Source: SZUA-448 sp964602475
GTDB taxonomy: Bacteria > Bacillota > Clostridia > Lachnospirales > Lachnospiraceae
DNA length: 48,324 nt
Reading direction: 5' to 3'
Assembly: GCA_964602475.1 (NCBI GenBank)
Contig: CAZRRN010000022.1
Location: 1 to 48,324 of the forward strand
Numbering within the stretch: position 1 is the first letter of the stretch; every line of letters begins with the position of its first letter. This document shows positions 8,600 through 17,196 of this stretch, piece by piece. A program made the translations under genes and the position numbers. The notes below the pieces were generated by a model. The model made no database searches. It saw only the letters and a program-made list of their open reading frames with translations, and was not told where the DNA came from.

Positions 8600-10690
8600 C
8601 TATTGTACCAGCTTTTTTGAAGTATCATAGATTGAAAGCATCCATTCCCCTGAGTTCTCGGTGTAAACCTTCTCATAGGTCGCATCGAATACTGCTTCAT
8701 TCACTGCATAATCGGATGACTGCCGTGCTGCAATATCAATAATCACATAATCAATACTGTTCTCTTCAATCAGCTCAATCAGCTCCTCTGAACTCTGCGC
8801 TTCGTACATCAGCTTAACCAGCGCTGCGCGCTTATAAGTATCATACCCCGCGGTCATAGGATAATACGGCCAGCCTTCAAAAAGCATTGCCCCGCTCAGT
8901 ACCACTCTGTTTAGGGAATAATTCGGTGTCAGAAAAATGTCCTGCGAGGTCGTATTCTCCTCCACCCAGTCAAATAACTCGTCATCCATGCTATAGACGA
9001 GGTTGTTCGATGGCTGGTTGCGCTTTAGAACAACCGTAAAATCATAAATTCCGGTCGCGGTCATCAGAATCACTATGAAGACGCACAGCCCCTTTAGCCA
9101 GATGTTTTTATTTTCGAATAACCGTACAATCAGAATCGCCGCAAAAATGTTCATCAGCATCAGGGAAATCATAATGTATTTATGATTCACAGTTACATCC
9201 ATGGTAAGCGATACGCAAAACGAGAAAAAGAACGGAGCGGAAAATGCCAGAAGGATATACTTTCTGACTCCCTTAACGATAACAAAGGCAGCAAAAAGAA
9301 CCAACGGTAAAATTCCGCACAACAACATAATATACTGTATTGTACCAAACAGAGTCGGATTATCTGCAATAAACCCAAACTGAAGCTTGGTTTCGAGCAT
9401 TTCACCATCTATGAAGAAACTCGTCTGCAGCATGGATAATGCAGTCGTAATCACCGCAGTAATCAAGAATTCAAGCCGGCGGTCAGAGATAATTGCAAGA
9501 ACAAACAATACCATAATCGTAGCAAGCAGAGTCGCACCATTCCAAAATGCCGTCATTCCAAGCAGAATACCCGCTGCAACCGGTCGCAGCCAGTTCTCCG
9601 GAATCCAGCCCTCCTTTGTTAAAAAGCTCATTCGGAAGAATTCTGCTGTCTGATATCCTGCTCTTCTATACCATGGTACATCCGTTACCGGCGGCTGCTC
9701 CGGTGGCTGCTCCGTCGTCAGATCTTTCCAGCGTGCCGCCATATCATAGATCCGCGGTATAAAAATATTCAAAATCAACAAGAGCGCACACATACCGAAT
9801 GCCAGATGCCTCTGGTTACAGTATACATTAAGATTCCAGAGTCCCCAGTTCTCTTTCGGAGTATAGCTGATAAATTCAATATTTTCACTAAGCGCCGCAA
9901 GGATGTTCGTTCCCTTCGGAACTTCTGCCAAAAAGCTCCAGATACTCGGAGAGCAGCGAAATGCAAAGAACAGCCCGGACAAGAAACCAACACTTCTTCT
10001 GTCAGACAATCGTACAGCCAGCACATACAGCAGAAAGAAGACCCCAAGAAAGCTCAGTGCACTCGGCAGATTAAATGCCCAATCAAGCCGCATTCCAAGG
10101 AACTCAAGATTCCCCGCAAGAAACTGAAACATAAAATGGTACCGGATATCCTCTCCGGCATAATGCGAATAAACGGTAGGAAAATTGTTCCCGTGGGAAA
10201 AAGAACGGATCATCCCAAGATGAGGTGCAAAGTCACTGAATACGGACAATCCAACGTAAAGCTGTCCGTCCGACACAAAGAAGGTGGTCCACATCAGCTG
10301 GTAGGTCAGCGCAATCACCAGTGCAATGAAGATCATTTCACTTATTTCAAGCCGGTCAAACTGCCCCTTCAGTACCCATGGACGTTTTTTACGGATAAGA
10401 ATGACAATTCCGACTGCCGAAACAATAAAAAAGACTCCCATGGAAACAGCATTTCCATATCGAAGCGGCTGCTCCTGCGCACGAAAGAGATACGCAGCTA
10501 TATAGGTCGTCCAGGTTACGGCAAGCGTTCCGCTCACAAACCATGCCGGAAGCAGGAGAAATGCTTTACAAAGCTTCAAAGGCTTCCCGCGAAACGTTGT
10601 CTCGGTAAGCTCTGACAGCTTCGGAGCTGCAAAGCTTATAATGACAAATCCGGTTGTCATACATAAGATAAGATAAATAACCGCTAACAT
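8600..10690 (-). CDS. GT-C-like polytopic membrane protein (696 aa)
   Basis: I know no family name for this protein. It has a dozen or so membrane helices, an early periplasmic-type loop with Asp and His (SDFAPHLGMIRSFSHG, then YHFMFQFLAG) as in GT-C transferases, and a soluble C-terminus. That C-terminus resembles the one of the DUF2298 protein at 5.2-7.8 kb: a W-x-x-E-N-x-T segment, then SSEELIELIEENSIDYVIID. The pair may be distant paralogues. The ATG at 10690 has AGGTGG upstream and is preferred to GTG at 10702. It lies 33 bp from genes on both sides. Confidence 0.75.
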   Translation of the reverse strand: MLAVIYLILCMTTGFVIISFAAPKLSELTETTFRGKPLKLCKAFLLLPAWFVSGTLAVTWTTYIAAYLFRAQEQPLRYGNAVSMGVFFIVSAVGIVILIRKKRPWVLKGQFDRLEISEMIFIALVIALTYQLMWTTFFVSDGQLYVGLSVFSDFAPHLGMIRSFSHGNNFPTVYSHYAGEDIRYHFMFQFLAGNLEFLGMRLDWAFNLPSALSFLGVFFLLYVLAVRLSDRRSVGFLSGLFFAFRCSPSIWSFLAEVPKGTNILAALSENIEFISYTPKENWGLWNLNVYCNQRHLAFGMCALLLILNIFIPRIYDMAARWKDLTTEQPPEQPPVTDVPWYRRAGYQTAEFFRMSFLTKEGWIPENWLRPVAAGILLGMTAFWNGATLLATIMVLFVLAIISDRRLEFLITAVITTALSMLQTSFFIDGEMLETKLQFGFIADNPTLFGTIQYIMLLCGILPLVLFAAFVIVKGVRKYILLAFSAPFFFSFCVSLTMDVTVNHKYIMISLMLMNIFAAILIVRLFENKNIWLKGLCVFIVILMTATGIYDFTVVLKRNQPSNNLVYSMDDELFDWVEENTTSQDIFLTPNYSLNRVVLSGAMLFEGWPYYPMTAGYDTYKRAALVKLMYEAQSSEELIELIEENSIDYVIIDIAARQSSDYAVNEAVFDATYEKVYTENSGEWMLSIYDTSKKLVQ

Positions 10691-10723
10691 AATACACACC
10701 ACCTGTTACTGTATATTTCGAAC

Positions 10724-12286
10724 TTAACCGATATCCTCCGCGCAAATCGTCGACAGCTGTTCCATGGTCGGATTCTTATGGCATACCACACGGTTCGCCT
10801 GCCTTACAACTATTTTCTCAAAGGTATTACGGATACCTCTTGCATTTCCAAAGTCACGCTTTGTATGCTCGTCCATTGCTTTTATCTTACAAAGCAGCGC
10901 TTCCTCGGCACCGGCTTCTATTATAAATCCCGCTTTATCTGCCATCACATGGAAAATCTCAATAAGCTCATCCTCCGAATAATCAGGAAACACTATGAAC
11001 TTGTTAAACCGTGATACCAGTCCGGTGTTAGACTTCAAAAACTGCTTCATTTCCTCCGTATAGCCAGCAACGATAACCACAAGATCATCCCGGTGATCCT
11101 CCATCATCTTTACCAGAGTATCAAGAGCCTCTGAGCCAAAATCATTCGAAGCCAAAGAAGAAGTCAGAGAATACGCTTCATCAATGAAGAGCACTCCGCC
11201 AAGCGCCTTTTCCACGACCTCCTTCACCTTCAAAGCCGTCTGTCCCACATATCCGGCAACCAGACCGGAACGGTCTGTTTCATAGAGCGTCCCTCTGCTC
11301 AGGAGCCCAAGTTCTTTATAGATTGCAGCGACCAGACGTGCCACCGTTGTCTTCCCTGTTCCGGGATTACCCGAAAATACCATATGGTAGGACATCTCCA
11401 TGTCCGGAAGTGCATATCGTTCCCGCAGCTTTCGAACCTTTATCAGATTGATCAGTGAATGGATTTCGGTTTTTACTTCTTCAAGCCCGACCAGCCCATT
11501 CAGTTCCTGCAGCAGCTGATCCAGCGTATCAGAATTCTCCCCTTGTTCCGTTTTTCTTTTTTCTTCCGGTCTTCTTTGCATTCTCTCCGGTTCAGGTTCG
11601 GCAGCAGCTTCGGCGGGAATCTGTACCTTTCTGAACGAATCCCTGTAATTCAGGTATTCATGTTTATATCGCTCGAAGTCCTCTCCGACACTTAAAAGCC
11701 GTCTGGCACTAAGTTCGAGTTCTCCGCTGCACAGCTTACGGAAAATATACTTTTCATCCAGAAGTACGCCTGCATTTCGCCGGTCATATAAAAAAGCTTC
11801 GATTTTGTGATAATATTCCTTGATATAGGAAATGACTCCGGTTCCCTGTTCTTTGTTGAGATATGCCATGGCAAGCAGAATATTCATTAACGCATCAAAA
11901 AACAGACCGGTCAGTCCCGACTGCCTGTCCTTATCTCTCAGACCACACAGCTGAATCAGAATCGGCGGAGAGCCAATCATACGTTTTGCAATTGCATAAA
12001 GCTCTGTGTTCTCTTCCCTGTCCGGTTCAACGCCAAGAAGATTCTCCTCGGCAACAGCAGCAATAAATCTACGTTCCTCTTTATTCAGCCGATTGCAACA
12101 GACAGCGCAGCAGACAAGCACCGATTGAATATAGATATCTAACATCTCACGAATCGTTCTGTGCAGAATCTTGGATGGGCTTTCCCAATAGCCCTCCTCT
12201 TCAAGAAGACTGCAATATCCTGCAAGAATTCGGTAATTGTCTCCCGCAATGGTATATAATTTTTGATTTGAATACGACGGCTGCAT
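10724..12286 (-). CDS. CbxX/SpoVK-family AAA+ ATPase
   Basis: A 520-aa protein. The C-terminal 300 residues are a CbxX/CfqX-type AAA+ domain like stage V sporulation protein K: LNGLVGLEEVKTEI, Walker A GNPGTGKT, GYVGQTALKV, Walker B GGVLFIDEAY, then VIVAGYTEEM and an arginine-bearing SRFNKFIVFPDY. The N-terminal 220 residues match nothing I recognise; they are helical, with a cluster of cysteines (VLVCCAVCCNRLNKEERRF). SpoVK itself is shorter, so this is a family relative with an extra domain. ATG at 12286 is preferred to the upstream TTG, though GGGGAG is only 4 bases away. It is first in line before the GT-C/GT2 genes and may be co-transcribed with them. Confidence 0.82.
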   Translation of the reverse strand: MQPSYSNQKLYTIAGDNYRILAGYCSLLEEEGYWESPSKILHRTIREMLDIYIQSVLVCCAVCCNRLNKEERRFIAAVAEENLLGVEPDREENTELYAIAKRMIGSPPILIQLCGLRDKDRQSGLTGLFFDALMNILLAMAYLNKEQGTGVISYIKEYYHKIEAFLYDRRNAGVLLDEKYIFRKLCSGELELSARRLLSVGEDFERYKHEYLNYRDSFRKVQIPAEAAAEPEPERMQRRPEEKRKTEQGENSDTLDQLLQELNGLVGLEEVKTEIHSLINLIKVRKLRERYALPDMEMSYHMVFSGNPGTGKTTVARLVAAIYKELGLLSRGTLYETDRSGLVAGYVGQTALKVKEVVEKALGGVLFIDEAYSLTSSLASNDFGSEALDTLVKMMEDHRDDLVVIVAGYTEEMKQFLKSNTGLVSRFNKFIVFPDYSEDELIEIFHVMADKAGFIIEAGAEEALLCKIKAMDEHTKRDFGNARGIRNTFEKIVVRQANRVVCHKNPTMEQLSTICAEDIG

Positions 12287-12327
12287 CCCGCTCCCCAATC
12301 TGATAAAAAACTAAAAATCCCCTTTTG

Positions 12328-12363
12328 CTTTTCATTATACATGATATTGTTTCTAATGAAAAG
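12328..12363. repeat. Inverted repeat between recG and the AAA+ gene
   Basis: CTTTTCATTA and TAATGAAAAG form a perfect 10-bp inverted repeat with a 16-base spacer. No T-run follows directly on either strand, so it is a poor terminator. A TATAAT on the minus strand overlaps the inner edge of one arm, so an operator or promoter role for the downstream AAA+ gene is possible. Confidence 0.45.
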
Positions 12364-12370
12364 GGCAAAA

Positions 12371-14407
12371 TTAAGCAGTAACATTATATTTTTCGAACGG
12401 AATTACACTCTGCAGCTCTTCGCGTTCAGAATCTGTAAGTCCATTCGCCGCCTCTCCAGCTTCCTGTAGAATCCTGGCATCTCGGAATACATCACCTATC
12501 CGGAATTCTTCCTCTCCGCTCTGCCGAAGTCCAAAGACATCGCCCGGTCCGCGAAGCTTTAGATCTTCTCCTGCTATATAAAAGCCGTCATTGGAATGGT
12601 TCATAATACCCAGCCGCTCTTTTGTTGTCTCATCCTCCGAGGTACTGACCATAATACAGTAAGATTGTGCACTGCCGCGTCCTACACGTCCTCTCAGCTG
12701 GTGCAGCTGTGCCAGTCCGAAACGTTCTGCATTCTCTATCATCATGACAGTAGCATTTGGAACATCCACTCCGACTTCGATAACCGTAGTAGATACAAGA
12801 ATCGTTATCTCTCCTGCGGCAAATCTTTCCATGATTCCGTTCTTTTCCTTTGGTTTCATCCTTCCATGAAGGAATTCAACCTGTAGCTTTGAGGTCTGTT
12901 CCGATATTCCGGCCAGCGCTTCCTTCAATTGTTCCGTATAATCGGTAACATTTTCTGCTTCAATCTCATCGCTTTCTTCCACCATCGGACAGATAATATA
13001 AGCCTGATGTCCCTGTTCTGCCTGCTTCGCAATAAAGCGGTAGGCTTTATCACGGTATCCTGTCCCGACAACACAGTTTTTAATCGGAAGTCTGCTCGCC
13101 GGAAGCTCATCCAGTACAGAAAGGTCCAGATCTCCATACAATAAAATGGACAGTGTCCGTGGAATCGGTGTTGCGCTCATGACCAGCATATGAGGCTCTT
13201 CGCTTTTCCCGGCAAGACTTTCCCGCTGCTTTACCCCGAAACGATGCTGTTCGTCTGTAACAACCAGTCCCAGACTGTCATACTGAACCTTCTCCTGAAT
13301 AAGAGCATGGGTTCCAACAATAATATCCGCTTCATGATTACGAATTCTGTCCTGCGCCTTTTTCTTCTCCGCCGCAGTAAGCGACCCGGTCAGGAACTCT
13401 ATTTTCAAGCCAAACGGCTCAAGCTGCGCAGTCAGGCTTTTATAATGCTGTTTTGCCAGTACTTCCGTCGGTACCATAAGACAGCCCTGATATCCGTTCA
13501 ATGCTGTCATCATAAGAGCAAGTACAGCAAGAATCGTCTTTCCGGAACCGACATCTCCCTGAATCAGCCGGTTCATGATTCCGAGTCCGCAAAGATCCTC
13601 CTGCAGCTCCTCAAAGACACGCCGCTGCGCACCTGTCAGCTCATATGGCAGACCGGTAATCAACTGAAGACATTCCGGTCGCCGCTGCATCGGAAAATGA
13701 TTGATTCTTGCCGAGCGGAATTCCTTTCTCTGCCGGAGGGCAAGTGTAAATAAAAAAAACTCATCAAAAATAAGACGTTTTTTCGCTTCCTGTGCCGTCT
13801 CTCCGGAAGTAGGAAAATGAATATCTCTAATGGATGCTGCCCGTTCCGGTAAGGCATACTGTTTTCTTATTCTGGCCGGAAGATAATCCGCTGCCGGTTC
13901 GATTGTACGGATTGCCTGTCCGATTGCTTTTGAAAGTGCATTGTTGGTAATGCCGTCCGTCAGCGGATAGACCGGCTGAAGCATCCCAATCAGCTTCCGG
14001 TATTCATCCGGCTCATACAGCTTTGGCTGCTCTAACGTCAGTGTACGGTCACGCCATACAATTCGTCCGCGCAGAACATAACGTGCCCCCGGATGAATCT
14101 GGTTTTTGATATAGGGCTGGTTATACCAGCGCACACCAATGCTCCCGCTCGGATCACGGAATTTGCAGTTTATCATAATCTTCGAGCCTCGTGAAATCAT
14201 CTGGGGAGCCGTTGAAAAAGTACCTTCCACCGCCTGTATCTGTTCTGCCGTTACCTGCGAAGCCGGCACCGGAGACTCAAAACAAAGATAGTGATCCGGA
14301 TAATGCGATATCAGATCATTCACTGTTAAAATATTCATTTTTTTCAGATTCTGTGCCGCCTTTTCCCCTACTCCCTTAATTACGGTTACTGGATCATCCG
14401 GTCTCAT
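12371..14407 (-). CDS. recG: ATP-dependent DNA helicase RecG
   Basis: RecG unwinds branched DNA and remodels stalled forks and Holliday junctions. The 678-aa protein has the expected N-terminal wedge domain (VIKGVGEKAAQNLKKMNI; an OB-fold around residues 50-150), then helicase motifs: Walker A GDVGSGKT, DEQH in VVTDEQHRFGVKQRE, MSATPIPRTL, and the C-terminal RGRVGRG and LKLRGPGDVFG blocks. Length and order are normal. The second of two adjacent ATGs is chosen because GGAGG lies 5 bases upstream. It follows fakA, as in Bacillus where rpmB, yloU, yloV and recG lie near each other, but a strong terminator separates the two here. Confidence 0.97.
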   Translation of the reverse strand: MRPDDPVTVIKGVGEKAAQNLKKMNILTVNDLISHYPDHYLCFESPVPASQVTAEQIQAVEGTFSTAPQMISRGSKIMINCKFRDPSGSIGVRWYNQPYIKNQIHPGARYVLRGRIVWRDRTLTLEQPKLYEPDEYRKLIGMLQPVYPLTDGITNNALSKAIGQAIRTIEPAADYLPARIRKQYALPERAASIRDIHFPTSGETAQEAKKRLIFDEFFLFTLALRQRKEFRSARINHFPMQRRPECLQLITGLPYELTGAQRRVFEELQEDLCGLGIMNRLIQGDVGSGKTILAVLALMMTALNGYQGCLMVPTEVLAKQHYKSLTAQLEPFGLKIEFLTGSLTAAEKKKAQDRIRNHEADIIVGTHALIQEKVQYDSLGLVVTDEQHRFGVKQRESLAGKSEEPHMLVMSATPIPRTLSILLYGDLDLSVLDELPASRLPIKNCVVGTGYRDKAYRFIAKQAEQGHQAYIICPMVEESDEIEAENVTDYTEQLKEALAGISEQTSKLQVEFLHGRMKPKEKNGIMERFAAGEITILVSTTVIEVGVDVPNATVMMIENAERFGLAQLHQLRGRVGRGSAQSYCIMVSTSEDETTKERLGIMNHSNDGFYIAGEDLKLRGPGDVFGLRQSGEEEFRIGDVFRDARILQEAGEAANGLTDSEREELQSVIPFEKYNVTA

Positions 14408-14450
14408 CATACCCTCCGTACGGTTCTATCCAATCGTTATATAACAGAAA

Positions 14451-14498
14451 AGTTCTTCCGACTGTTTGAAGAAATCCTCAAACCCTGCCGGAAGAACT
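14451..14498 (-). terminator. Rho-independent terminator after fakA
   Basis: AGTTCTTCCG and CGGAAGAACT form a perfect 10-bp outer stem; an inner GTTTGA/TCAAAC stem extends the hairpin. On the minus strand TTTCTGTTATAT follows. It should separate fakA transcription from recG. Confidence 0.85.
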
Positions 14499-14527
14499 CT
14501 TCTCTATCAGGTAAGGAGTCCCACTCC

Positions 14528-16195
14528 TTATTCTACGGATATTACATAATAGTAAATCGGCTGCCCGCCGTAATGGATTTCGACATCCACATCCGGATAG
14601 AGTTCAACGATACTGTCAGCCAGTGAATTTGCTGCACCCTCGTCAACCTCTTCACCGTAATAAAGGCTGACCAGTTCGGAGTCCTCCTCCATCAGTTCCT
14701 TTATCATCGCAAGCGTGGTATCATGGATTTCCTCTCCGACAGCAAGAATACCCTTATCCCCGATTCCCATAATATTACCCTGTTTGATCTCGAAACCATT
14801 CATACTGGTATCGCGAACCGCAAAGGTAACCTGACCGGTTTTAACCTTCATCATCTCTTCGCGCATACGCTTTTCGTTCTCATCAGAAGAAAGATCCGCA
14901 ACATAACCGATCATTGCAGCAATACCCTGAGGAACATTCTTGGACGGCATTACACGAATGTCTTTGTTCTTTGTCATCGCCTTTGCCTGATCAGCGGCAA
15001 GTATAATGTTTTTATTGTTCGGAAGAATGAAGATGGTATCTGCATTAATCTTTGCGATTGCTTTCAGCATATCCTCGGTACTCGGATTCATGGTCTGTCC
15101 GCCCTCGATGATATAATCAACTCCAAGACCGGTGAAGATTTCATTTACCCCGTCACCTATGGATACGGCAATAAAGCCGACCGGCTTTTTCACTGTATTG
15201 ACCGGCTTAGGCTCTTCCTTTTTAGGAGAACCTTCCATCTCTTTCAGAAGCTTTTCATTATGCTCTTCTCTCATGTTGTCAATCTTCATCCGTGAAAGAC
15301 TTCCATAGGTCAGTGCTCTCTGAATCGCCAGACCGGGATCATTGGTATGTACATGAACCTTAACAACATTGTCATCAGAAACCACTACAATCGAATCTCC
15401 GATAGATTCCAGATATGCTTTGAACTTCAGCTCAATTGCCTGATTATAAGGCTTATCAACATTGATAATAAACTCGGTACAGTAACCGAATTTAATATCT
15501 GAGGTTGAAAGATTCCCGGATGAGATTGTTCTGGTTCCCTCCGGGGCAGCTGTTACCGGAACGGTAAAGTCAAGCTCTTTACCAAGCATTGCATCATATG
15601 CGCCCTTCAGAATCACCAGAAGTCCCTGTCCGCCGGAATCAACAACTCCTGCCTCCTTTAAGACAGGAAGCAGCTCCGGTGTGTAGGCAAGCACCTCTTC
15701 CATATGACGCAGCACCTCTGCTCCGAAATACACAAGATCATCGGTCTCAGATACGAGCTCCGCAGCCCGCTCCGCGCCTCCGCGCGCAACCGTCAAAATC
15801 GTGCCTTCTTTCGGCTTCATAACTGCGTTGTAGGCAACCTCAACTGCTTTTGCAAATGCATTAGACATCGTTGTAACATCAATCTCTTCACAGTTTCTGA
15901 TTTCTTTGGTAAATCCCCTGAACAGCTGGGAAAGAATTACCCCGGAATTCCCTCTTGCTCCGCAGAGAGAACCATTGGAAATTGCTTTTGCAAGCTGTTC
16001 CATATTAGGGTCTTCCATGCGCGCCACATCATTCGCTGCAGACATGATGGTCAGTGTCATATTGGTACCCGTATCACCATCCGGTACGGGGAACACATTC
16101 AATTCGTTGATAACCTCTTTTTGTGCCTCAATGCTTTTTGCTGCCGACAAGAAGATTTTTTTCAGCAGACGTGCATCAATTTTATTCAGAACCAC
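14528..16195 (-). CDS. fakA: Fatty acid kinase catalytic subunit FakA (DAK2 domain, YloV)
   Basis: FakA phosphorylates fatty acids presented by DegV-family FakB proteins, feeding acyl-phosphate into phospholipid synthesis. The 555-aa protein has an N-terminal DAK2/DhaL-type kinase domain with the Mg-binding PDGDTGTNM at about residues 38-46 and LCGARGNSGVILSQ, a middle domain, and a C-terminal DegV-like domain. I place the start at GTG 16195, since AAAGGAGG lies 8 bases upstream; the open frame extends 12 codons further but its ATG lacks a ribosome binding site. It follows the Asp23 gene, the usual yloU-yloV order. A repeated hairpin element lies just upstream. The window's only DegV gene is a pseudogene, so working FakB must be elsewhere. 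Confidence 0.93.
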   Translation of the reverse strand: MVLNKIDARLLKKIFLSAAKSIEAQKEVINELNVFPVPDGDTGTNMTLTIMSAANDVARMEDPNMEQLAKAISNGSLCGARGNSGVILSQLFRGFTKEIRNCEEIDVTTMSNAFAKAVEVAYNAVMKPKEGTILTVARGGAERAAELVSETDDLVYFGAEVLRHMEEVLAYTPELLPVLKEAGVVDSGGQGLLVILKGAYDAMLGKELDFTVPVTAAPEGTRTISSGNLSTSDIKFGYCTEFIINVDKPYNQAIELKFKAYLESIGDSIVVVSDDNVVKVHVHTNDPGLAIQRALTYGSLSRMKIDNMREEHNEKLLKEMEGSPKKEEPKPVNTVKKPVGFIAVSIGDGVNEIFTGLGVDYIIEGGQTMNPSTEDMLKAIAKINADTIFILPNNKNIILAADQAKAMTKNKDIRVMPSKNVPQGIAAMIGYVADLSSDENEKRMREEMMKVKTGQVTFAVRDTSMNGFEIKQGNIMGIGDKGILAVGEEIHDTTLAMIKELMEEDSELVSLYYGEEVDEGAANSLADSIVELYPDVDVEIHYGGQPIYYYVISVE

Positions 16196-16210
16196 CTCTT
16201 TTTCCTCCTT

Positions 16211-16365
16211 TAACTGTACGTCTTTCAGCACATCTCAAGCTGCAATATAAATAGAAACGCAACTTGTCTGAAATCGTTTGCGATTTCATTTCTCTAACCG
16301 TGCGTCTTCAAGCACATCCCAAGTTGCGTTGCAACTTGTCTGAAATTGTTTACGATTTCATTTTA
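16211..16365. repeat. Imperfect tandem duplication carrying paired hairpins upstream of fakA
   Basis: Copy 1 (16211-16294) and copy 2 (16295-16365) share the start TAAC(T/C)GT(A/G)CGTCTT, a central GCAACTTGTCTGAAAT, and the end CGATTTCATTT. Each contains two potential hairpins: CAAG(C/T)TGC...GCAACTTG and GAAATCG-TTTG-CGATTTC (slightly degenerate in copy 2). Copy 1 has about 13 extra bases in the first loop. It fills the gap between the Asp23 gene and fakA and ends close to fakA's ribosome binding site, so it may affect the mRNA of that gene pair. Confidence 0.8.
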
Positions 16366-16371
16366 AATCAA

Positions 16372-16728
16372 TTAATCAATGACACGCACGCCTTCAACGT
16401 ACACATTAATCTTTATTACATTTAATCCCGAGAATTCTTCCACCTTGTATTTGACATTACTGATCAGATTTTCAGCGACAGCGGATATGCTCACACCATA
16501 AGAGACAATAATGTGAAGGTTTATTGTAATTCTATTCTCGTCAACAAATACATTAACTCCCTGATTCAGATTGTCAAGCCGCAGCAGTTTGGCAAGTCCG
16601 TCTTTCACATTGATTGCTGCCATTCCTACTACTCCAAAACACTCAATCGCGGCAGAACCTGCGTACTTCGCGATAACATCGGTGTCAATGATTATTTCAC
16701 CAAGCTGTGTATTCATCGTTCCGTTCAT
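16372..16728 (-). CDS. Asp23/Gls24-family envelope stress protein (YloU-like)
   Basis: A 118-aa Asp23/Gls24 (DUF322) protein: N-terminal LGEIIIDTDVIAKYAGSAAIECFGVVGM and the C-terminal half with GVSISAVAENLISNVKYKVEEFSGL. Family members are small cytoplasmic proteins linked to cell-envelope homeostasis; YloU of Bacillus sits directly upstream of yloV, as here. The ATG at 16728 follows AAAGGAG with a 7-base spacer; 32 upstream codons of the open frame have no signal. A TATAAT near 16867 on the minus strand may be its -10 element, though the -35 is poor. Confidence 0.92.
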   Translation of the reverse strand: MNGTMNTQLGEIIIDTDVIAKYAGSAAIECFGVVGMAAINVKDGLAKLLRLDNLNQGVNVFVDENRITINLHIIVSYGVSISAVAENLISNVKYKVEEFSGLNVIKINVYVEGVRVID

Positions 16729-16912
16729 ACTGTTCTCCTTTCCTGCTTCATAGCTCCGCAATGAAGTGTTCAATCTACAAGCCCTTCCGCTGAGCACATT
16801 AACTGAGTGCCACACACTTTCCATATCACAGCGTTTATTGCCGAACTATAAGCCTAACGTATATTATAACTTATTTTTCCGAAAATGGAACCCCCTTTTT
16901 TATATGCTCAAA

Positions 16913-16939
16913 AAAATGCCATTACTTCTTTGGCATTTT
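16913..16939. terminator. Bidirectional hairpin terminator
   Basis: AAAATGCCA and TGGCATTTT form a 9-bp stem with a 9-base loop. On the minus strand seven T's run from the base of the stem, a good terminator for anything reading past rpmB. On the plus strand only four T's follow. Confidence 0.65.
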
Positions 16940-16950
16940 GCGCATATAAT
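16922..16950 (+). promoter_or_regulatory. Possible promoter of the 45-aa membrane protein gene
   Basis: TATAAT at 16945-16950 is a perfect -10. The -35 at 17-bp spacing is TTACTT (16922-16927), two or three mismatches from consensus, and lies inside the hairpin above. Transcription would begin about 45 bases before the small gene. Confidence 0.45.
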
Positions 16951-17003
16951 GAAATACAGAGGAGTTATTTCTTTTCCAAACAACAATGAAAATGAGGAGT
17001 TTT

Positions 17004-17141
17004 ATGAAACGTGTTCTTGGTTTTATTTTCTTCTGGGTTGCAATCGGAATGACATTTATGCTGTTCATTCGCAGTGCGCTCCTTGCTCTGTTTCTGATCC
17101 TCTTATTTCTGCTTATTTCTTATTTTTTATTCTGCAAATAA
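17004..17141 (+). CDS. 45-aa small membrane protein
   Basis: The frame begins MKRVLGFIFFWVAIGM and encodes two closely packed hydrophobic segments (about residues 4-20 and 24-43) with a single charged residue (Arg23) between them, ending FLFCK. GAGGAG lies 4 bases before the ATG, a TATAAT is suitably upstream, and a hairpin lies immediately after the stop. Small proteins of this kind (Met-Lys start, two helices, Cys near the end) are common in Clostridia, but no function is known to me. An overlapping longer plus-strand frame has much less protein-like composition. It stands between the Asp23 and rpmB genes on the opposite strand. Confidence 0.72.
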   Translation: MKRVLGFIFFWVAIGMTFMLFIRSALLALFLILLFLLISYFLFCK

Positions 17142-17142
17142 A

Positions 17143-17170
17143 AAGACTGCATGGCTTCCCCTGCAGTCTT
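17143..17170. terminator. Terminator shared by rpmB and the 45-aa gene
   Basis: AAGACTGCA and TGCAGTCTT form a 9-bp stem with a 10-base loop. On the minus strand it is followed by TTTATTTGC and lies 26 bp after the rpmB stop. On the plus strand it starts one base after the small gene's stop but is followed by only a few T's. Confidence 0.75.
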
Positions 17171-17196
17171 ATATTAATGCTGATTATCCGATAGGA

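Noticed and set aside
9806..10615. A 269-aa plus-strand frame
   Set aside because: It is the complement of the GT-C-like membrane protein, basic and rich in Lys, Gln and Arg, with no family signature.
16766..17194. A 142-aa plus-strand frame over the 45-aa gene
   Set aside because: No start signal, overlap with the Asp23 and rpmB regions, and poor composition. The 45-aa frame within it in another phase has a ribosome binding site and typical membrane-protein composition.
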